A stretch of 64,000 nt of DNA from Pycnococcus provasolii. Its lineage: Eukaryota; Chlorophyta; Pseudoscourfieldiophyceae; Pseudoscourfieldiales. The notes under the pieces are model-generated. The model was not told the origin of the DNA, did no database searches, and worked only from the letters and a program-made list of their open reading frames with translations. The number at the start of each line of letters is the position of its first letter. The stretch's first letter is position 1. Below are positions 39,301 to 48,690 of this stretch, piece after piece. The position numbers were made by a program, and so were the translations under genes. The stretch is from positions 434,001 through 498,000 of the forward strand of contig CP150564.1 in the NCBI GenBank assembly GCA_049487715.1. Reading direction: 5' to 3'.

Positions 39301-41157
39301 GCAGCCATGGCGGCGGAAGAAGAGGATCCGTACGCCGCCGCACGTGAGAGACTTCGTCAACAGCGCGAGAAGCGCACGTCGTACGGTCACGTTGTTTCGG
39401 CACTGAACAGGGCTCGGAAGGCTTACCTGTCAAAAGCGGCGGCAAATCGCGGGGAGGCTGCGAAGAAGAAGAGCGGGGTAGCCTTTGGCCGCACAACGAA
39501 TGCGGGCGACGTAACAACGAGCCTTGGTCCAACTGGCAGTGCTCGACGAGCCACCCTGGATGGAAACTTGTTCCGCGCGAGATCGTGCGATACACCGGGA
39601 TCAAACAGAGACGGTGAGACGACGCCACGTGAGCAGCTTCGCGAGTTCCTTACTCGGGCAGCATCGCCTCTGAATCAGCGGCAGGATGAGTCTGGTGGCA
39701 TTGCAATGGATGTGCAAGACAGCACGGTGTACGAGCCGTTCACGTTCACCATTCCGCGGGGAGCAGATGGTGCTGTTCGCAACCCGCTCCTTCGCTCGGC
39801 AAGCACGCCCGCGCCGCACTACCAGGCGGTGACCATTCAAAGCCCTGACAACAGTGCAGTCTTCCGTTCTCCCACCCCCTCTTGCGACAGCGCGGAGGAA
39901 ACCAATGCGAAACTTCACAACAACGCCATCGACATTTCCAGCGCCGAGGCGGTGGTCGCCGTTCTCGCCAGCTTTCCTGGAATGACTGGCGGTGCGCCAA
40001 CTCCATCTTCTTCTTCTTCTTCTCTCTCAGCCTCACCAGCTGCGACGGAAAGCCAGTCTAGACCTAGCTTGGCGGCTGCGGTGGAGCAGGAAATTGATGC
40101 GCTTGCCGCGTTGATGGCGACGCCAGCGCCACCGCGCAACGACGCGTCAACGTCGTCAAGATCCACTTCGGTGACACCTGAGATGGAAAAGGCTGTCGAC
40201 GCGATCGTTGAGGCTCCGTTGGAGGACGATGCGTCGTCGACACCATCTTCGCAGGTGCCCTCAGGACCAGTCACGCCGGAGACGGAAGATCGCGCAACGC
40301 CTGGATCTCAGGTTCTGGCAAAGCCCGCAACGCCGAGCGACACTTCAGCCGTCGTAGCGGCTGTTCTGGCCGAAGAAATGACAGCTGTTGCGCAGGAGCT
40401 CGTGGAGTTGGAGATGCCTGTATCGCATGGTGGTGAACAGGTTAACGAGCTCACTTCGGAGATGATGAAAGATGCAGAGGCGATGACATCGGAGCTGATG
40501 AATGAGGCGGAAGCTTGGGCCGCAAAGGCTGGCTTGGTGCTTGTATCTCCACCAGCCTCTGGCAGCGGTGGTGGCGCATCGTCCCTGGACCTTAAGGAGG
40601 CGGAGGCTATGGCAGCTGACGCGGCACTCTTGCTCGGTAAAGAATGTCCCGCTGCTAATGGTGCAGGTTCGTCCATCGATCTGGAGGAGGCTGAGGCGTG
40701 GGCAGCCAATGCTGCCAAGCTATGGTCTCAGGAGGCTAGCATCATCGATGGACAAACGACCTCTTTCGTGCCATCGTCCCATTCGCTGAACAGTTCTTCG
40801 CCTAAGCAGTCATGTCCGTCGGCACGACAGGGCGACATTAACATCGTCGCCTTACTGCGCGATGCCGGCCAAGTTGTGGTCGATGTGCTCAGCCGTGATG
40901 AGGTTGCTCATTCCCTTGCTATAACAAAATCGCTTGCGCGCACATCCATGCGCATGATGATAGCAGCGCTACGATCACCAGCGTTGCGTCATTGGCTGCA
41001 TGTGATCCGCGCGCAGCTTGCCGACGCTTCGGAGGTGGAGCCGATGAATCCCTTGGCACTCGCCATTGCACGCGCGTTGGACGCGACGCTCATGGCTGCT
41101 GCGATGGTGATCGCCATGGCACCTGGCGTGCTCTTCCGGTTAAGTGCTGCGGCGTGA
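36319..41157 (+). CDS. 1612-aa protein with helical repeats and Sel1-like repeats
   Basis: Uninterrupted frame from ATG 36319. Residues 1-130 are basic and Ser-rich, with a (TCC)n-coded Ser run (36628-36653). Residues about 135-460 look like alpha-helical repeat (HEAT/ARM-like) sequence (ATQTLLNIAKQLDGAGLRRF). Residues about 555-700 carry Sel1-like units: FARAAGLGYAPAMYRLAELD, ACFGLGHCLEYGLGCPCDYV and AAEWYGKAAEAGHAPSMHSL. A long disordered region follows (700-1340). Three EAEAWAA/EAEAMAA-type helical units (about 1380-1475) precede a C-terminal hydrophobic segment (LMAAAMVIAMAPGVLFRL) that could anchor the protein in a membrane. Sel1 repeats usually act as adaptors in membrane protein quality control or signalling. 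The whole architecture is not one I can name. Confidence 0.72.
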   Translation: MSAPRQPLAEISFVDNTLALGFGVDVTRHPSEKSRPRVRRKILKWLGLKKEKKTSLKSLGSASSSDVCRESLHDLKGNVSDVPSREHVDSAAQDFSRANSALASSSSSSSSSKSPEEQKQTKSAGDNSWRKMTATQYEKYVAKLLVDIEHETTAKLATQTLLNIAKQLDGAGLRRFVPQICCESADPRHVRGANTLKLFGSMPAACGEALVPYARVITGALVRTFRALPVAALSKRTAAQDEAAAAAAPTPAWESALSVGTSERCRLISDAVHALVTQLGAASRQKVLGDVVSELSLFLDDPTDTVCFGAAEALLRVLRSDEAMLGQGGRGAGTPRKIRATPASSGAVGSVLRACARSLSAQCDRPWMQSYLALAHAALQRGALPRPLDSVALANAVARHLTVRMSADAMSDLLGLLEELWEINVANDEIQDDLREAWTSVCSALVPLAAGSKRARSLLAMLPGGASIAHLNADMTPASPDAAAMAVDGAAATSTPSPPMTSRRLSNSPPAQSRMAKLFSGWPGWPLLKARTPRKTDGQSPLNEVDLQTSVPSEVATASRPLFARAAGLGYAPAMYRLAELDLQGDPDAAEALNTKRAAIRLGYVPGQRYGPQTAVGGIMPVDSSGTGAAKANFTPDFSAFVAAAQREGTPHACFGLGHCLEYGLGCPCDYVAAAEWYGKAAEAGHAPSMHSLGLLYETARVPPPASSPSAERPLVASAEKHSSHSASPPNESVSGRDSIHQSRSSRSSSGGSEHMEESVGSAGNEDASWEPAMHWKGWPGGEPPQITPSTVASVRVSVNWNRPTPHIGCHFDDTPAASHIQQNGQPSQAAAAFTPLSPITASEHLVEEPIPIDALDHEDISSSPAAPRDAGETVGSPLLSALVDDWNAPADWNARLSMSPIAPVVQPSEDVDRSCSPVPPEDRQALERKPIRGQATKRVASMSPREEAPPSHANNCSATSKERLAKPTVAPAPKMTRKSLAATEAGRARRARAAAMAAEEEDPYAAARERLRQQREKRTSYGHVVSALNRARKAYLSKAAANRGEAAKKKSGVAFGRTTNAGDVTTSLGPTGSARRATLDGNLFRARSCDTPGSNRDGETTPREQLREFLTRAASPLNQRQDESGGIAMDVQDSTVYEPFTFTIPRGADGAVRNPLLRSASTPAPHYQAVTIQSPDNSAVFRSPTPSCDSAEETNAKLHNNAIDISSAEAVVAVLASFPGMTGGAPTPSSSSSSLSASPAATESQSRPSLAAAVEQEIDALAALMATPAPPRNDASTSSRSTSVTPEMEKAVDAIVEAPLEDDASSTPSSQVPSGPVTPETEDRATPGSQVLAKPATPSDTSAVVAAVLAEEMTAVAQELVELEMPVSHGGEQVNELTSEMMKDAEAMTSELMNEAEAWAAKAGLVLVSPPASGSGGGASSLDLKEAEAMAADAALLLGKECPAANGAGSSIDLEEAEAWAANAAKLWSQEASIIDGQTTSFVPSSHSLNSSSPKQSCPSARQGDINIVALLRDAGQVVVDVLSRDEVAHSLAITKSLARTSMRMMIAALRSPALRHWLHVIRAQLADASEVEPMNPLALAIARALDATLMAAAMVIAMAPGVLFRLSAAA

Positions 41158-41452
41158 AAACGTTGGTTGAAAACGTTTTGTAATGAATTCGACAGAGATT
41201 TAATTTTTGTTTTTGTTTTAAAAAATCATCACCCACCCTCCCTCCCTGTTGACTATGGTTGGTACTTGGAGCAGGAGACCTACTTTTGGTTTTAATTTCG
41301 GTTTGTGTAAAGATGACCTTCATTGGCAATACTGGGCCCCCCTAAAACCCCAATTCTCGAGCCTGACTTCCCCCTTGAACCTTCCTCGTGGGACCCGCCG
41401 TCCGCCGACCGTTCATTTGACGCCCTCCGGGATCCCGCGCGTGTGTCTCGCG

Positions 41453-42796
41453 ATGGCGCGCGATCGGTGGCTTTTGCAAAAGGCCGCTTCTTTCCACGCG
41501 ATGTGCTGCCTCTTAATCGCCGTGACGCATCACGTAAGCCTCGTGCTCGCCACGAAAGATCTCATTGGATGGCAAGGAGAGACACATACGGTGTCTGACG
41601 ACGTCGAGGACACGAACGCCGCGGCCGAGGCGGAGGAACTGATGAAGTTGCGCAGCTCGTTGGCTGGCAAGATCGGGCCTCAAGCAGGCGGCTCGCCCGC
41701 GACACGACATGACGTGACGCACCACGACGCGGTGGTGACTACAAGCTTCGTCGTGGGACCGAAGCCAAAGCACCCAAGCCACCACGCAAGCACGATCGTG
41801 GAGCTTGACTCGCCGAAGCACTTGCTCGTTGCGTGGTTTTCTGGCGCCTTCGAAGGGCGGCCAGACGTAGGTATATGGGTGAGCCGCACGAAGGATGGCG
41901 GGAAGACGTGGAGTGAGATGGTGGAGGTGGCACCACCGGTGCGTGGCACTCCTATGTGGAATCCGGTGCTCTACTACCACCCGCACAGCGACGAAGCCGG
42001 CAAGGCGCAGGTGGTGCTGTTCTACAAGACGGGTGACCACCCACGCCACTGGAAGGGTCTACTGAGGCGCAGCTTCGACCTCGGGCACACGTGGAGCGAG
42101 GCACAGCCTCTACCGCATGGGGCGCTCGGGCCTATCAAGAACAAGCCGATCTTAGCGCCTGACGGCGTTACGCTGCTCTGCCCGAGCAGCGTCGAGGGTG
42201 GTGCGCGCGGCAAGGTTTGGCACGCGACAATCGAGCGCACGCGTGACCTGGGCAAGACGTGGCTTCCTCCCATCGAGAAGATCGAGCTCGAGGGTAAGGT
42301 GATTCAGCCAACGCTTTACCTTGACTCAAACGACGGCGTGCGCATGCTCGCGCGAACGCGCCTTCGTTACATGGCGGCATCAAAGGGTGCGATTCCCATG
42401 CCCCGCGATGACTCGGCGAGCGCCGCGTCGGCGAGCGCGTCTCACGCGAACGCGACGCTGCAGCTGGCGACGCTTCCCTGCCCGAACACAGGCCTTGACG
42501 CCGTTCGTCTTCGCGACGGTCGCATCTTCCTCGTTTACAACCACAGCTTCAAGACGGGCATGGCTGGGCGCGGCGTTCTGGGCGTCGCGCTGAGTCTCGA
42601 CGACGGTGCAACCTGGACGCGCTCGAGCCTGACGCTGGAGGATAGCGGCGGCCGCGTGCGCGAGTACAGCTACCCCGCCGTGATTGAGTCGAGCGACGGT
42701 CTGGTTCACGTTCTGTACACGTGGCGTCGCGCGAATGTTCGCCACATCGTCGTTGACGTGAGTAAGCTGAGCCCGAAGATTCACGCACGAGGCTGA
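41453..42796 (+). CDS. Secreted BNR/Asp-box sialidase-like protein
   Basis: Protein of 447 aa from ATG 41453. A signal peptide is visible (HAMCCLLIAVTHHVSLVLA). The fold is a sialidase-type six-bladed propeller of the bacterial-style BNR family (COG4692-like): four Asp boxes, SRTKDGGKTWSE, SFDLGHTWSE, TRDLGKTWLP and SLDDGATWTR, with an N-terminal HHASTIVELDSPKHLLVAWF block and RGTPMWNPVLYYHPHSDE. The C-terminal YSYPAVIESSDGLVHVLYTW is also typical of the family. Members hydrolyse or bind terminal sugars; sialic acid is not certain as substrate, as green algae often lack it. The arginine triad was not assigned with confidence. Likely acts outside the cell or in the secretory path. Confidence 0.85.
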   Translation: MARDRWLLQKAASFHAMCCLLIAVTHHVSLVLATKDLIGWQGETHTVSDDVEDTNAAAEAEELMKLRSSLAGKIGPQAGGSPATRHDVTHHDAVVTTSFVVGPKPKHPSHHASTIVELDSPKHLLVAWFSGAFEGRPDVGIWVSRTKDGGKTWSEMVEVAPPVRGTPMWNPVLYYHPHSDEAGKAQVVLFYKTGDHPRHWKGLLRRSFDLGHTWSEAQPLPHGALGPIKNKPILAPDGVTLLCPSSVEGGARGKVWHATIERTRDLGKTWLPPIEKIELEGKVIQPTLYLDSNDGVRMLARTRLRYMAASKGAIPMPRDDSASAASASASHANATLQLATLPCPNTGLDAVRLRDGRIFLVYNHSFKTGMAGRGVLGVALSLDDGATWTRSSLTLEDSGGRVREYSYPAVIESSDGLVHVLYTWRRANVRHIVVDVSKLSPKIHARG

Positions 42797-43125
42797 ACAT
42801 TTTATGTACATAAATAAATTCATACATAAATACTCTATTCTTTCTTGAGCACCACCACCACCACCACAACACACAAGCACGACACCGGCACGCCTGCATT
42901 ATGTCAATAAGTAAGTACGCTTTGTTTACAAAGAAAGACAAAGAGAGTGCGACTGTAGTTTGCGAGGCGCAGGATACCACGGCGGCAACAACAACTGTTT
43001 CTTGCATGAAATCATGACTTTCATAAAAAGGTTAGACTATCATCATAGACTACGTATGCGTGACATGCTTACCGATGGACCCGACTTCAGTGCGAGTATG
43101 TAGTACTTACGATAGTCTATGCGAA

Positions 43126-43183
43126 GGGTTCGGGTTAGGGTTAGGGTTAGGGTTCGGGTTAGGGTTAGGGTTAGGGTTAGGGT
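43126..43183. repeat. TTAGGG/TTCGGG telomere-type array
   Basis: About nine units, mostly GGGTTA with GGGTTC variants, ending 37 bp before ATG 43220 of the next gene. Confidence 0.92.
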
Positions 43184-43219
43184 GTTTGGGAACATCTCCG
43201 CGGGGGGGAAATCTCCCCC

Positions 43220-44068
43220 ATGGTGTTATCCCCCGTATCTGGAAAAGAAATTCTCATTTTTGTTTCTCCCATGCTCTCAAGAGGTGTCATGTCCGTGCAA
43301 AGGAGTAATCTTTCCAGGGTGAAAAGGGGTGCTCCTGGTGTCTTGAAGCAGAGCACTGTACTTCGTTCTTGTCTTCCTGTTTCTGTTTCTGCAGTTCACC
43401 AGTGCCAGAAGAAAAGGTTGGTCGTCCGCAGTTGTCACGTGCTACGTGAATCATCACAACCTGCAAGTTTTGCATCGGCATCGGCATCAATAGCATCGCA
43501 ACGTCGTGCTTGTCGACGTCCTTCTTGTCGTCGTCGTGTGGCGTGCATGTCGTCGTCGTCAGCAGCAGACTCGTCGTTATCGCCTGACGTTGCAAAAGCA
43601 AAACAAGTGCTCGCGGATATCAACGCCGTGCGCGAAAATCTTGACGAGTTTGAGCTGGACGACAACGAACTCAGTCTCATGCTTGAAATGTTTGATTCCA
43701 CGCCTAAGCAGGGAATGGTCATCGGGTATCGCGACGCATTCAACCTCGTCCGCGGACTTGGGGAGGGCGCGGACGGGGCAGCCTACGTCGCCGCAGAAGG
43801 ACTCACTTCGACGCTCACGCTCCTACTCAACGAGCTCACAGGCTTGCGAGACGAACAGATTGCCATCCGTGACCCAGACGGGGAGGCAAATCGAGTAACA
43901 AGTGACGTCCTCGACCAGCTTCCCGGACTCAGCGACGACGACAAGGCACGCCTCGCGCCTGCCATGGCTTCCATTGGCGTCTTTGGCGTCGCTGGTGCCG
44001 CCTGGAATGGAATCGTCTTGTGCTTGATATTCATCACACTCCTTCTGTTCGTGCTACCAAGGCTTTGA
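43220..44068 (+). CDS. Plastid-type small membrane protein, unknown family
   Basis: Protein of 282 aa from ATG 43220. Residues 1-110 are Ser/Arg/Val-rich with few acids, a plastid or mitochondrial transit peptide. Residues about 115-245 are acidic and helical (LADINAVRENLDEFELDDNE, SLMLEMFDSTPKQGMVIGYR, TSTLTLLLNELTGLRDEQIA). One C-terminal membrane segment ends the protein (WNGIVLCLIFITLLLFVLPR). I do not recognise the family. A tail-anchored plastid membrane protein is the best description. The TTAGGG array immediately upstream makes this the clearest case of that repeat in a promoter or leader. Confidence 0.65.
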   Translation: MVLSPVSGKEILIFVSPMLSRGVMSVQRSNLSRVKRGAPGVLKQSTVLRSCLPVSVSAVHQCQKKRLVVRSCHVLRESSQPASFASASASIASQRRACRRPSCRRRVACMSSSSAADSSLSPDVAKAKQVLADINAVRENLDEFELDDNELSLMLEMFDSTPKQGMVIGYRDAFNLVRGLGEGADGAAYVAAEGLTSTLTLLLNELTGLRDEQIAIRDPDGEANRVTSDVLDQLPGLSDDDKARLAPAMASIGVFGVAGAAWNGIVLCLIFITLLLFVLPRL

Positions 44069-44166
44069 CACACGATCGATTGCTGGCACAGGAAGCAGCG
44101 GCGAAGTTTGATTTTCGTTTTTTGTTGTTGCTTCGGTTGAAAAAACGGTTGCATCGTTTTCTTCTT

Positions 44167-44171
44167 TTACA
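44167..44171 (-). terminator. Polyadenylation word TGTAA (ParB-like gene)
   Basis: TTACA on the plus strand, that is TGTAA 25 bp beyond the stop of the minus-strand ParB-like gene. Confidence 0.4.
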
Positions 44172-44196
44172 TTGTCAAAACAAAAAACAAATCAAA

Positions 44197-45678
44197 TCAC
44201 TTCTCATCTTTCTCCCATACGGGCTTGCCAATGACTTTCCCGGGGAGCCTCTTTGATGTGCCAAACACATCGCGCAGTCCAGGAACGTCGAGCTCGTCCT
44301 CCTCGCGCTTGGCATACGCCTCACAGAGTGGACGCAGCACCTCAGACATCTCCTGGTACAAAGGCTGCGCAACTTTCGTGCTGTGCCACGTCAGGCGCTT
44401 GAAGCGCTTGTTCTCAAGCTGCTCTAACTTCACCTCGCACTCCTCGAACGAGTCGCAGCTGATGCCGTGCGCCTGAGCTGCCATCACCACCTCCTCCTCG
44501 AATTCGCTCTCCCACACATTCTCTTTCGACCACCACCCAACCTGGTCGCCTTCTCCAAAGTCCGCCGCGGCTTCCGCCGGAAGTTCAATCTTCTCGATGC
44601 GCTTCATGAGCTCGACGAATTTCGCGTGCGACTTGGACGACGGCCAGAGGTCGTACTCGTTGTCCCGGTGCAGCCAAAAGAAGTATCCCCACCGGAACTC
44701 GAAGAAGAGACGATCCGCGAGCGTCTTGCCACGCTTCAGCACGTCGTGAGCTCGCAGGAACCCGCCGATAGAGCGGTAGATGTCGTTGCGGAAGCTCGTG
44801 AGGCGGTAGTCCTTCGGCAGGTTTGACGGCGAGTCACGCAAGTACTCGTCGTCGCGGTTGAAGGCCCACCCGCGGCCTTCCATGTAACCCCAGAAGGCTG
44901 ACTTGGAGTACGCCTCCTTGTCAACCTTGTGCACGCGTTCGAGCGTGACTTCGACGTCGTCGTACCCGCTGAGCTCGAGCGCGGCGAGCGTGTGGTGGTG
45001 GTCGACGGTGTACCACTTCTTTCCTCTCTGCACGCAAGGAACGGGCTTGCGGTCCATGTACGCCTGCGCAGCCTCCCTGGTGGGAAAGTTGAGCAGCTTG
45101 TAGAACGCCCAGTCGTACCCGAGAGCGCTCTGGCTTGGCCGAAGTCTTGCCTTCGCCTCGTGCCACGGCAGGCGTAGCACCTCGAAGTCCTCGCTCGTCT
45201 CCGTGTCGGACGCTCGGTCGACACCCTTGGTGGTTCCGTTCGCGTTGCCATTCTCGTCGTAGTCGTCGCTGAAGAGTGCGGAGGAGTATGTTTGATTGGA
45301 GGAGCGACTTGTTTGGTTTGGCGTTGTAGTTGCCTGGGTTCTGACGAGTCGCCGCTGACGAGTCGACGAGGAGACCGACAAGGCGTTGGGCATGGGCATG
45401 AGCATGGTGGGTGCATGGGTTCGTGCGGCTGAGGGACAGGTTCTTCCAGGTGCCGGCAACGCCGGTGGCGGCACCTCGCTTACCATTCGCTTACCATTCG
45501 CAGAAAATGCTGCCATTGGAGGTGTTGCTTGACCACCACGCTGCACAGTTGTATGTCTGTATGCCCCCACACTGCGACCACCAGCACGAGGAGCACCACG
45601 ATCATGACACCCACCACCAGGAGCACGATCACCACCCCCACCAGGAGACCGCGTGAAGGACGACAACAAGCCGGCCAT
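44197..45678 (-). CDS. ParB-like (ParBc_2 family) protein
   Basis: Protein of 493 aa from ATG 45678 (the frame opens earlier at a GTG; a later ATG giving MAAFSANGKRMVS is also possible). The first 150 residues are Ser/Thr/Pro-rich and may include an organelle transit peptide. Residues about 165-345 match the ParBc_2 family of bacteria: LRPSQSALGYDWAFYKL, CVQRGKKWYTVDHHHTLAAL (the DHHH motif), WGYMEGRGWAFNRDD, FRNDIYRSIGGFLR and FFEFRWGYFFWLH. The role of this family is unknown; a nuclease or nucleotide-binding function is suggested only by the distant ParB relation. A eukaryotic nuclear copy is unusual and could be bacterial in origin. Intron-free and with GC use like its neighbours, so any transfer would be old. 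Confidence 0.75.
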   Translation of the reverse strand: MAGLLSSFTRSPGGGGDRAPGGGCHDRGAPRAGGRSVGAYRHTTVQRGGQATPPMAAFSANGKRMVSEVPPPALPAPGRTCPSAARTHAPTMLMPMPNALSVSSSTRQRRLVRTQATTTPNQTSRSSNQTYSSALFSDDYDENGNANGTTKGVDRASDTETSEDFEVLRLPWHEAKARLRPSQSALGYDWAFYKLLNFPTREAAQAYMDRKPVPCVQRGKKWYTVDHHHTLAALELSGYDDVEVTLERVHKVDKEAYSKSAFWGYMEGRGWAFNRDDEYLRDSPSNLPKDYRLTSFRNDIYRSIGGFLRAHDVLKRGKTLADRLFFEFRWGYFFWLHRDNEYDLWPSSKSHAKFVELMKRIEKIELPAEAAADFGEGDQVGWWSKENVWESEFEEEVVMAAQAHGISCDSFEECEVKLEQLENKRFKRLTWHSTKVAQPLYQEMSEVLRPLCEAYAKREEDELDVPGLRDVFGTSKRLPGKVIGKPVWEKDEK

Positions 45679-46842
45679 AGGAGGACAGTGGCAATGCGAC
45701 GCGCCGAGATGAAAGGGGCTGATGTGAAGCGTGCTGTGGGGTGGGGCCCCCCCTGACACCCTCCCGCCCAGTAGTACTTACTCTGTGGTCGGTTGCATTC
45801 ACAAGGGGTATCCCCGACCGCACACACGCTCGACGGGTGATGAACCCTGTAACTTCTTAGGTGTGGGGCCCACACGATGATTGATCGGGCAAGATTTTGT
45901 TGCCTCCTTATAATAAGGGGGGAATAATGCGATTGGGTGGACTCCCCCCCCCCCCCGGGAAATAGATCCCTAACCGTCGAGCAACAGAACAGGGGGCGCG
46001 TACAAACAAAAACTTAATAAAGGAGCTTGCCGGTGCAGGAGGGAGGCGAGTTCTCACAAAGGAGTGAGGAGTAGGCCGAATAGACGGGTAGTTTCCCTGA
46101 ATTTTTCCCCTGAATTTTTCAAGGGGAGGGTCGTGTTCTGATCGAGGGGGTGGTGGTGGACTTGCGTTGTCGTTGTGCGTGTTTTTGTCGCCTCGTTGGC
46201 GGTGTGTGGTTTGCGTTTGGGAAAAGAATGAATCTTGCAGGATAGCGACGGATAGACTCGACACCAACAAAAAAATCCGCAAGGGTGTTCGGTGTTGTTG
46301 CGAGGGCTTCATTTTCACCTCTTCCCATGTTATGGAGACGGGAATATCTAATCTGGCTTCGAGTTTCAACAATTCAACGCGTTGGGACTTCGAACATCCG
46401 ACGCCTCATCACCCAACCTGGAGGCACAACGTGAGCATTCGTGCGAGGGCGGATCTCGCACGAATGACGACGTGCCCTAAGTTAAAACCCTAACCCTGTT
46501 AAGCTAAGGCACCACGGATCAGCGACGTCCGTCCAAGAGAGGATCCTCCGTCCTCGCCCTTTCCCTTTACCGAATTTTAGCCGTTTCCGCGGGGCACCGA
46601 GCTCTCGCACCTGCCGGCGGACAAGCCGTAATTGTTGCAATTCGCCAACCGCTGAGCACCCGGACGCAGGCGTCGTCGCCGGCCGGCCGCCTCGCCGGCT
46701 TAAGCAGACTCCAAAGATCTGGCAGCGTTGTATTTATGCACAACCCACTTGCAACGGCAGGTGCAGACGGATGAAGAAGATGGATCGTGTGAAATGGCGC
46801 GCGAGAATGGACGCCCGCTTGACTTGACCTAAGTAAACTCTA
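45679..46842. other. Intergenic between two minus/minus genes, no gene
   Basis: Contains a C13 run (45944-45956) 266 bp upstream of the ParB-like start. A repeated CCTGAATTTTTC word lies near 46094-46120, and an AAAACCCTAACCC telomere-type unit at 46484-46496. Short frames (for example 46167-46493) show no family resemblance. Confidence 0.5.
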
Positions 46843-46847
46843 TTACA
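46843..46847 (-). terminator. Polyadenylation word TGTAA (carrier 1)
   Basis: TTACA on the plus strand, 40 bp beyond the stop of the minus-strand carrier gene. Confidence 0.45.
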
Positions 46848-46887
46848 TTTGCTATGAATGAGCCTTTTTATTAGCTTTTTTATTACT

Positions 46888-48180
46888 TTATTGCGCGAAT
46901 GCCGCGCCGACCGCGCCTTGCAGGCAGGGCAGGGCAAGAAACATGAGAGTACCAGGCAGGAGCATACGAGCCACCGCGCATCCGATACCCGCGTACAGGC
47001 CAAGCCAGCCTTGCGCTTTCACGACGTTCTGCGTGGTACTGGCCATCGCCCGCAGCGGTCCAACGGCAGCCATTTGCTCCGAGTTTGCGAGCACGAGTGC
47101 CTTGATCGTGTGCAGCGGATGGCTGATGAGCGCCGCGACGATTCCGGCAGCCGCACCGAGAGCCCCGGAAGCGGCGAACACGGCTGGACCTCCGGCGGTG
47201 GTGAGCCACGGTGCGGCAAAGTCGCTGAGAAAGTGGTACGTGGCGAAGTGCACCGCCGTTTGAATCACGTTCGCCGCATTCGCACAGATGCACATCCACG
47301 AGCGGTACGCGCGCTCGACGATAGACGACGAAGAAGTCTGCGCGACGCTCTCGTCGTTCTCCGCAGATGGCTTTGCCAACACGGCATTCGCCATTGCGCG
47401 CGTTTTGCGTACTTCCAGCGGCGTGTTGAGTGCGATGGAGATGCCGGCTGCGGCGATGGTGCGTGCGAGTATGGGCGTGGTAGCCTGCATGGCCTCGAAT
47501 GTCGCAAAGTACCCAGCGTTGGCGACGAGTCCCGCGCCCATGGACCACCCCCACGCGCGCAGCGACCACTTTCCTGCAGTCACGCTTTCCCCCTTTGAGA
47601 GCGTCGAGCTTACCTGCTGTTCCACTTGTTTGTGTTCGAGCGGGTAGCTTGCGAACGTCGCCATCATCCCTGCGAACAGTCCGCCAATGGCTCTGGTGAG
47701 TTTCGTTCCCGAGACGGCGTTTGTGGGTGCGACGGCAATGAGCAGGAAGACGCACGCGAGTGCGATGGCGAGCGTGGCAAGGATGGGTGCATGTTTTTGC
47801 AGTACGACACGAATGTTTGCAAGAATGGATTGTTGTTTTTGTGGAGCGTCTTGTTGTGTTGCGGGTGTGATGGCGAGCAGGTTGACGAGCGGCTGTTCTT
47901 GCGCGGCATAAGTTGGCGCGAGTCGTTCTTTCTTCAATAAAGGCAGTGGCGTTGTTGTGCGCGTGCTGATTTCGTTTCTTCGTCGTCGTTGTTGTCGCGG
48001 TGCCCCAAATGTGCGACAACAGTGAGTTGTTTTCTTCCCATCATCAGAAGCACGATTAGAAATTGCTAAAAGCCGACGAACTTGCGAGGAGCGAGAACGC
48101 CACTGCAAGAGAGAGGAGGAGCTGGAGGGAGGAAGAGCGGAACGCCTTAAAGAAGGAGAGAGGGCAGATGCAGAGAGCAT
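46888..48180 (-). CDS. Mitochondrial-carrier-family protein 1
   Basis: Protein of 430 aa from ATG 48180 (upstream in-frame residues to 48318 lack an ATG). A Ser/Arg-rich N-terminal extension of about 110 aa looks like an organelle targeting peptide, unusual for carriers. The body shows three diverged carrier repeats, with signature-like motifs SYPLEHKQ (about 180), NTPLEVRKTRA (about 260) and SHPLHTIKALV (about 365), each in place of PxD/ExxK/R. The end GLYAGIGCAVARMLLPG is a typical repeat end. An extra membrane segment (ILATLAIALACVFLLIAVAP) precedes repeat 1. The substrate is unknown; a plastid-envelope location is possible. It is a paralogue of the gene at 50969-52540: shared GWSMG, YFAT(F/Y)E, HPLHTIKAL and GLYAG(I/L)G. 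Confidence 0.75.
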   Translation of the reverse strand: MLSASALSPSLRRSALPPSSSSSLLQWRSRSSQVRRLLAISNRASDDGKKTTHCCRTFGAPRQQRRRRNEISTRTTTPLPLLKKERLAPTYAAQEQPLVNLLAITPATQQDAPQKQQSILANIRVVLQKHAPILATLAIALACVFLLIAVAPTNAVSGTKLTRAIGGLFAGMMATFASYPLEHKQVEQQVSSTLSKGESVTAGKWSLRAWGWSMGAGLVANAGYFATFEAMQATTPILARTIAAAGISIALNTPLEVRKTRAMANAVLAKPSAENDESVAQTSSSSIVERAYRSWMCICANAANVIQTAVHFATYHFLSDFAAPWLTTAGGPAVFAASGALGAAAGIVAALISHPLHTIKALVLANSEQMAAVGPLRAMASTTQNVVKAQGWLGLYAGIGCAVARMLLPGTLMFLALPCLQGAVGAAFAQ

Positions 48181-48690
48181 GACGGCAAACCTAGCTGTAG
48201 CTAACCCGTGGAGCAATGAAGAGCAGGAGAATGAAGAGTAAGTGAACGGCGAGTGAGGATGTTTCACACACACACAATGATATACAGGTGGCAGGGGGGC
48301 GGCGAAGGTCCAAGCCAAAGGGGGGGGAGAACCGGACGCGTTCGGAGCTTTGTGGGCCTCTCAAATCATTTCCCAGCCTTCTGGGAGTCAAATCTTCCGA
48401 CTTCTGCTACCTATGTAGGAGGCAACAAGGGCGGGGCCGGACCTTCCTCCTATAAAACTTCCGATTTCCGAGGACGTTCCCCGACCAAAAGCAGCGACCA
48501 AACCTAATGTGGTTTCCATTTTAGTCGGTAGGAAGTAGGAGGAGACTTCCTGGCAGCCTGTTTTTTGCCGTTGACGTGGCGTATCTCGGAACCCGGAGAG
48601 AAGAAGTGCGGTGCAAATCGGCAGATACAACCCCTTCTGCCTTTGAGGTTTCGCTCTTTCGCTTTCGGTTCCAAAGGGCAGCAAGGGAAC

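Noticed and set aside
46883-48019. 378-aa minus-strand frame overlapping carrier 1
   Set aside because: Same strand but another phase, Arg/His-rich; the overlapping phase has the carrier motifs.
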